35,674 nt of DNA from contig JAUYEF010000427.1 of the NCBI GenBank assembly GCA_030691635.1, positions 1-35,674 on the forward strand. Reading direction: 5' to 3'. The position numbers and the translations under genes are program-made. The notes under the pieces are model-generated. The model saw only the letters and a list, made by a program, of their open reading frames with translations, had not been told where the DNA came from and did not search any database. The first letter of the stretch is position 1. The number at the start of each line of letters is the position of its first letter. The DNA is from Bacillota bacterium. Its GTDB lineage: Bacteria; Bacillota; Sulfobacillia; JAUYEF01. Of this stretch, positions 31,770 through 35,674 are shown piece after piece.

Positions 31770-32746
31770 GAGTCGTCGTCCTCCGCAGCGCTGGTGTCAA
31801 ACCACGAAAGCGCCTGGCCTATCGCCTCTTCGATCTCTGACGGCTGCAACGGCCTTGGATAATTATACACAAGGCCGCCCGGCCGTTCATTGTAGTAAGG
31901 CCTGTTGCAGTCCGAGCAGCCGCTCGTCTGGAAGGCGCGCCCGTCCGAAAGGCGTTCTCTGAGCAGCCCATCCTCGATGCCGAACGACACGAGACGGCCG
32001 TTCACAAACTTCATGTTTTCCGCCTGCGCAAGCCCTTCCACGACAAGCCACCTGGCTGCCTGGATGGCCCTGTACCTGGGCAGGGGCGGAGGCTTTTCGT
32101 GTTCCAGCGGCGTTCCCTTGACCGGCGTGAACGAGAACAGCCCTACCACGACCTGGAGGTCATGCATCGTCTGGAACATCTGAATCAGGGCCTCATCTGT
32201 CTCGCCAAGCCCGGCTATCAGGTGCGTGCCCATGCGCCCTGGGTAGTCGCGCGCGGCCGCTCTGATCAGCGCCAGCGCCGCGCTCCAGCCGGGCCCCTTG
32301 CAGCGCGCGTAAACCTCTTCGCTCGCGGCGTCCAGCGGGACGGACACCCGGTCCGCGCCCGCTTCGAACATGGCGCGGACGACCTGTTCACCACCACTCA
32401 CCGACACACACAACGGGATGTCGCAGCAGGCTTTGACCGCGTGGACGATCGCCTGTGTCCGGGCCACAAAGCCCGGCGACATGACCACCTGGATGCAGGC
32501 ACGTTTGATCAAGCCTTCGCGGTACGCCTCAGCTATGGCGCAGGCGGCCTCCTCGACAGGGAAATCGGGCCAGGTCACCCGCGAGAGCAGGTCTGCGCGG
32601 CTCGAACTGGCCGTCCCCTGCGCACAGAACGCGCAGGCCCGCGAGCATTTCGTGCCACACATCAAGTAAGCGGTCGTGGGGGCGGCGTCGAGCTTCGACC
32701 GTTTCAGTCCGAGCACAGCCGCGCTGCCCGCGGATACACGGATCAA
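31766..32746 (-). CDS. Radical SAM protein, probable LipS-type lipoyl synthase component
   Basis: About 326 residues from TTG 32746, which overlaps the upstream stop (TTGA) and follows AGGAG by 11 bases; GTG 32758 is also possible. The radical SAM cluster motif is CSRACAFC (C34, C38, C41). The barrel has a BioB-like layout (SVSGGEQVVRAMFEAGADRVSVPLD; THLIAGLGETDEALI). A C-terminal CSDC pair (about 277 and 280) followed by NRPYYNERPGG could bind a second Fe-S cluster, as sulfur-inserting enzymes need. With the next gene it resembles the LipS1/LipS2 pair that replaces LipA in Thermococcus and various bacteria. Placement between gcvPB and lipM supports lipoate synthesis. Not LipA and not a standard BioB. 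Confidence 0.8.
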   Translation of the reverse strand: MIRVSAGSAAVLGLKRSKLDAAPTTAYLMCGTKCSRACAFCAQGTASSSRADLLSRVTWPDFPVEEAACAIAEAYREGLIKRACIQVVMSPGFVARTQAIVHAVKACCDIPLCVSVSGGEQVVRAMFEAGADRVSVPLDAASEEVYARCKGPGWSAALALIRAAARDYPGRMGTHLIAGLGETDEALIQMFQTMHDLQVVVGLFSFTPVKGTPLEHEKPPPLPRYRAIQAARWLVVEGLAQAENMKFVNGRLVSFGIEDGLLRERLSDGRAFQTSGCSDCNRPYYNERPGGLVYNYPRPLQPSEIEEAIGQALSWFDTSAAEDDDS

Positions 32747-33603
32747 AGCACGCAGCACTCCTCTCCCCGCCGGGCCACGAGCCCGAGGTAACGCGCCAGC
32801 CTCCTGGCCTGTGGTGCGGGGTTCACGATGGTGTTCACGCCAGCACGAACGGCAAGAAGATCGAGCGTGCGCCTGTAGCGACCGCCGGGTCTCATGCACC
32901 CCAGCTGGATGGGCGTCTCAGGGAAATCAAGCCGTGCCTCAGCCAGGATCTCAGCCACAGCCGCAGGGGCCGGGGGCTCCACCCCCGCGAACCGGGTGCC
33001 CGGCGTCGGGATCAGCACCAGGAAGACCAGCGCGGGCGCGCCCAGCTGCTTGAGGATCCCGAGGGCGCGGCGCTCGCCGCTGATCGCGCCTCCCCTCAAC
33101 CCGATGCAGATGTGGGGCACCACCCGGGCGTGCCTGCAGAGTGCCTCATAGGACCGGACATAGTCGGCCACCGTCTTGTCGAGGCCGTACACTTCACGGA
33201 TCGTCTCGTCGTCTCCGACGAAATCGAAGGAGACGGCTCCAGCCATCTTCCCTGCGGAAGCCGCCTCCTCTTCACTGACAAGGCCAACATGGAGATTCAG
33301 CCGGCACGTCTTTGCCAGTTCCTCAAGTTGCTGAGCGTGGCTGCCGAACGGCACGACGCCTACCGGGCTGCACCCGCCGCTGATGAGGAGGCTCTTTGCC
33401 CTGCCCTGCAGGACCCAGGCTCGAGCCTCCTCAAGCGATATCATGTTGTCCAGGTAGTGCCCTCCGCAGTGCGCGCAGTTCAGGCCGCATTCCGTGCCTG
33501 TCAGCGACACCGCCGCCGTCCGCGCCGGGTAGGCGAAGGTTATGTCATGCCCAAACGAGCGCACCCTCGCCTCCCACGCCGAAGACAGCAAGTCATGCAG
33601 CAC
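32743..33603 (-). CDS. Radical SAM protein, probable second LipS-type lipoyl synthase component
   Basis: About 286 residues from GTG 33603, which shares a base with the gcvPB stop (TAGTG); GTG 33621 would lengthen it by six. The cluster motif is CGLNCAHC (C39, C43, C46) in SLTGTECGLNCAHCGGHYL, followed by LLISGGCSPVGVVPFG, an unusual SAM-site segment. Further cysteines lie in LGCMRPGGR and in a C-terminal CC pair (283, 284), candidates for a second cluster. It is distantly BioB/LipA-like and matches what is known of LipS proteins. The two LipS-type genes overlap by four bases, suggesting equimolar partners. Which of the two is LipS1 or LipS2 cannot be told with certainty. Confidence 0.8.
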   Translation of the reverse strand: MLHDLLSSAWEARVRSFGHDITFAYPARTAAVSLTGTECGLNCAHCGGHYLDNMISLEEARAWVLQGRAKSLLISGGCSPVGVVPFGSHAQQLEELAKTCRLNLHVGLVSEEEAASAGKMAGAVSFDFVGDDETIREVYGLDKTVADYVRSYEALCRHARVVPHICIGLRGGAISGERRALGILKQLGAPALVFLVLIPTPGTRFAGVEPPAPAAVAEILAEARLDFPETPIQLGCMRPGGRYRRTLDLLAVRAGVNTIVNPAPQARRLARYLGLVARRGEECCVL

Positions 33604-35063
33604 TACGCTTCCCTTCTCCACCTTGGGTTGAACTTCCGGACCGCGCCGGCTTCGTCAAGGCGGCCCACCACAGTGTCGTGAGGCGCCGTCTTGGCGATCT
33701 CCGGGTTCTCGTATGCTTCCTTCGCTATCGAGTTGAGTGCGTTGATGAAATAGTCGAGCGACTCCTTGGACTCAGTCTCGGTGGGCTCGATCATAAGCGC
33801 CTCATGCACGATGAGCGGGAAGTAGACCGTCGGCGGGTGAACGCCGTGGTCCAGAAGCCTCTTGGCGATGTCGAGCGTCCTCACGCCCGTTTCCTTCATG
33901 ATCCTGAACGGCGCCGCCACGAACTCGTGCTTGCAGTGCCTGTTGTACGGCAGGTCGTAGTACGCCAGGATGTTCCGCATGATGTAGTTGGCGTTCAGCA
34001 CCGCGTCCTCGCTGGCCTTCTTCAGCCCGTCCGGACCGAGCGCCCTGACATACGTGTATGCCTTCACCACCACGCCGAAGTTCCCGTAGTACCCCTTGAC
34101 CTTCCCGATCGAGTCGGGGTGGTTGTAGTTCAGGAAGTATTTCTTGCCGTCATAGTCGACAGTGGGCACCGGCAGGAACGGCACCAGGTGCTCAACGACG
34201 CCGACAGGCCCAGAGCCCGGTCCGCCGCCGCCATGGGGCGTGGAGAACGTCTTGTGCAGGTTGAAGTGCACCACGTCAAAACCGGCATCCGCGGGCCTCG
34301 ACCAGCCCATGATGGCGTTGGCGTTGGCGCCGTCGTAGTACAGAAGCCCGCCCTTCGCGTGCACGATCTCGGCGATCTTGTGGATGTTCTCATCGAAGAG
34401 CCCAAGCGTGTTCGGGTTCGTGAGCATCAGAGCAGCCACGTCCTCGCTCATGACCTTTGTCAGGTCTTCGAGGTCGACGCCGCCTCGCTCGTCGGACTTC
34501 ACGTTTACTATGTCGAAACCGGCCATGACGCTCGACGCCGGGTTCGTGCCATGAGCTGAGTCGGGGATGATCACCTTCGTGCGCTTCTGGCCGTTCTTCT
34601 TTTGGTAGGCCTTGATGATGAGGAGACCTGTGTACTCCCCATGCGCGCCGGCAGCGGGCTGCAGGCTGACGCGGCTTACTCCGCCTATCTCCGCCAGGTA
34701 CTGCTCCATCTCATACATCAGCTGCAAGATGCCCTGCGAAGCCTTCTCCGGCTGGTACGGGTGAGCGTACGCGAAGCCCGGGAGCCTCGATACCTGCTCA
34801 TTGACCTTCGGGCTGTACTTCATCGTGCACGAGCCGAGTGGGTAGAACCCGATATCCACACCGTGATTGAGCTGGCTGAGCTTGGTGTAGTGGCGGACGA
34901 TGTCCACCTCTCCGACCTCAGGGAGGTCGGGCGGGACCGCGCGAAGCTCGCCCTTGGGCACGAGGTTCTCGACCGGCACATCGGGAACGTCGAGAGCCGG
35001 AAGCGAGTAGCCCTTCCGTCCGGGGGAGCTCAGTTCAAATATCAGAGGCTGTACCTTTTTCAT
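33603..35063 (-). CDS. gcvPB: Glycine dehydrogenase (decarboxylating) subunit 2
   Basis: A 486-residue PLP subunit of the two-part P-protein of the glycine cleavage system. It shows [40 protein letters not shown] and the PLP lysine in [18 protein letters not shown] (Lys271). With GcvPA it decarboxylates glycine and loads the aminomethyl group onto lipoyl-GcvH. The ATG overlaps the gcvPA stop by four bases. Full length; very secure. Confidence 0.97.
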   Translation of the reverse strand: MKKVQPLIFELSSPGRKGYSLPALDVPDVPVENLVPKGELRAVPPDLPEVGEVDIVRHYTKLSQLNHGVDIGFYPLGSCTMKYSPKVNEQVSRLPGFAYAHPYQPEKASQGILQLMYEMEQYLAEIGGVSRVSLQPAAGAHGEYTGLLIIKAYQKKNGQKRTKVIIPDSAHGTNPASSVMAGFDIVNVKSDERGGVDLEDLTKVMSEDVAALMLTNPNTLGLFDENIHKIAEIVHAKGGLLYYDGANANAIMGWSRPADAGFDVVHFNLHKTFSTPHGGGGPGSGPVGVVEHLVPFLPVPTVDYDGKKYFLNYNHPDSIGKVKGYYGNFGVVVKAYTYVRALGPDGLKKASEDAVLNANYIMRNILAYYDLPYNRHCKHEFVAAPFRIMKETGVRTLDIAKRLLDHGVHPPTVYFPLIVHEALMIEPTETESKESLDYFINALNSIAKEAYENPEIAKTAPHDTVVGRLDEAGAVRKFNPRWRREA

Positions 35064-35674
35064 TGAACTCCCTCCAGTACCGAGGCAAGCTCGTCGATTT
35101 CCTGCTTGCTCCTCTTCTCAGTCACAGCAAAGCTCAGGTGATTCGCAAGTTCCGGGTACCAGTGCCCGACATCGAGCGCTCCCAGGATGTTGTGCTTCAA
35201 CAGCTCATCCTGGACCTTGCACGGGCAGACGGCGCCCTTCACGGTGAACTCCTTGAAGAACGGAGCGTCGAACGCCAGCTGAAACTTCCCTGTGGCCTCT
35301 ATCCTCTTTGCTGCGTAGTGCGCCTTCTTCACACACAGCTCGGCGACTTCCCTGATGCCCTGCTTGCCGAGCGTGGTCAGGTAGACGCCCGCGGCGAGCG
35401 CGTTCAGGGCTTCATTCGAACAGATGTTGGACGTCGCTTTCTCGCGCCTGATGTGCTGCTCTCGCGTCTGGAGAGTCAGCACGAAGCCACGCTGGCCCCT
35501 GTTGTCCACGGTCGCGCCGACGATCCTTCCCGCCATGCGCCGCGCCATCTTCTCCCTGGTCGCGAAGAACCCCAGGTGAGGACCACCGTAGCTCATCGGG
35601 TTACCCAGCGCCTGGCCCTCGCCCATGACGATGTCCGCGCCGTAGTTCCCCGGAGCTTCGAGCAGGCCCAGCGA
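35060..35674 (-). CDS. gcvPA: Glycine dehydrogenase (decarboxylating) subunit 1, C-terminal part
   Basis: The last 204 residues; the gene continues beyond the high edge and its frame is open to the last base. Seen are [18 protein letters not shown] and [20 protein letters not shown], then [20 protein letters not shown] and [19 protein letters not shown], all typical of the GcvPA C-terminal half. It is the partner of GcvPB. gcvT and gcvH are expected just upstream, outside the window. Confidence 0.95.
   Translation of the reverse strand, partial: SLGLLEAPGNYGADIVMGEGQALGNPMSYGGPHLGFFATREKMARRMAGRIVGATVDNRGQRGFVLTLQTREQHIRREKATSNICSNEALNALAAGVYLTTLGKQGIREVAELCVKKAHYAAKRIEATGKFQLAFDAPFFKEFTVKGAVCPCKVQDELLKHNILGALDVGHWYPELANHLSFAVTEKRSKQEIDELASVLEGVQ

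Noticed and set aside
31766-32746. Biotin synthase (bioB)
   Set aside because: The barrel is BioB-like, but the cluster-motif surroundings and C-terminal CSDC segment differ, and the context is glycine cleavage and lipoylation with no biotin genes.
1-35674. tRNA or rRNA genes, CRISPR arrays, insertion sequences, prophage or defence genes
   Set aside because: None was seen: gaps are short, no direct-repeat arrays or transposase motifs were found, and all genes are housekeeping, metabolic or sporulation genes in one direction.

Overview
The window is a 35.7 kb piece of a GC-rich genome of an anaerobic, endospore-forming member of the Bacillota (Firmicutes, clostridial type). Three things show this: the complete spoIIIAA-AH operon, spo0A and spoIVB; the recN-argR-nadK-tlyA-dxs-ispA-xseBA gene order typical of that phylum; and ferredoxin-linked oxidoreductases (VorABC, NfnAB). 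All supported genes lie on the minus strand, so transcription runs from the high-coordinate end to the low one. GTG and TTG starts are frequent. No tRNA, rRNA, IS element, prophage gene or CRISPR array was seen, and no gene-free stretch exceeds 300 bases.

In transcription order, the window opens with a glycine-cleavage operon (about 35674-28267): gcvPA (cut by the edge), gcvPB, two radical SAM genes that look like the two-protein lipoyl synthase LipS1/LipS2, a LipM-type octanoyltransferase/lipoate ligase, dihydrolipoyl dehydrogenase and glyA. Genes are coupled by 1-4 base overlaps from gcvPA to lipM, so glycine decarboxylation, construction of its lipoyl cofactor and serine/one-carbon exchange appear to be made together. 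This is the most interesting part of the window. gcvH and gcvT are not inside it.

Next come a 55-residue AbrB-fold regulator, an Xaa-Pro peptidase, efp and a CD1247-like zinc-ribbon protein, then the eight-gene spoIIIA operon (25.4-20.3 kb). spoIIIAA has an unusual 5' end: conserved coding sequence continues about 50 codons upstream of the first ATG with no ATG, GTG or TTG in frame. A strong vegetative promoter at 20247-20275 then starts asp23-amaP-DUF2273-nusB. The electron-bifurcating transhydrogenase pair nfnA-nfnB sits between nusB and xseA.

The block from 16.1 to 7.4 kb holds xseA, xseB, ispA, a PAP2-related membrane protein, dxs, tlyA, nadK, argR and recN (isoprenoid precursors, rRNA methylation, NADP synthesis, arginine control, DNA repair), ending in a clear intrinsic terminator. 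spoIVB and spo0A follow, again with a terminator.

The last operon (4.6-0 kb) is buk2-ptb-buk1-vorC-vorB-vorA. It encodes oxidative decarboxylation of branched-chain 2-oxoacids to acyl-CoA with ferredoxin reduction, followed by acyl-phosphate formation and ATP generation. Together with NfnAB, this suggests amino-acid fermentation with substrate-level phosphorylation.
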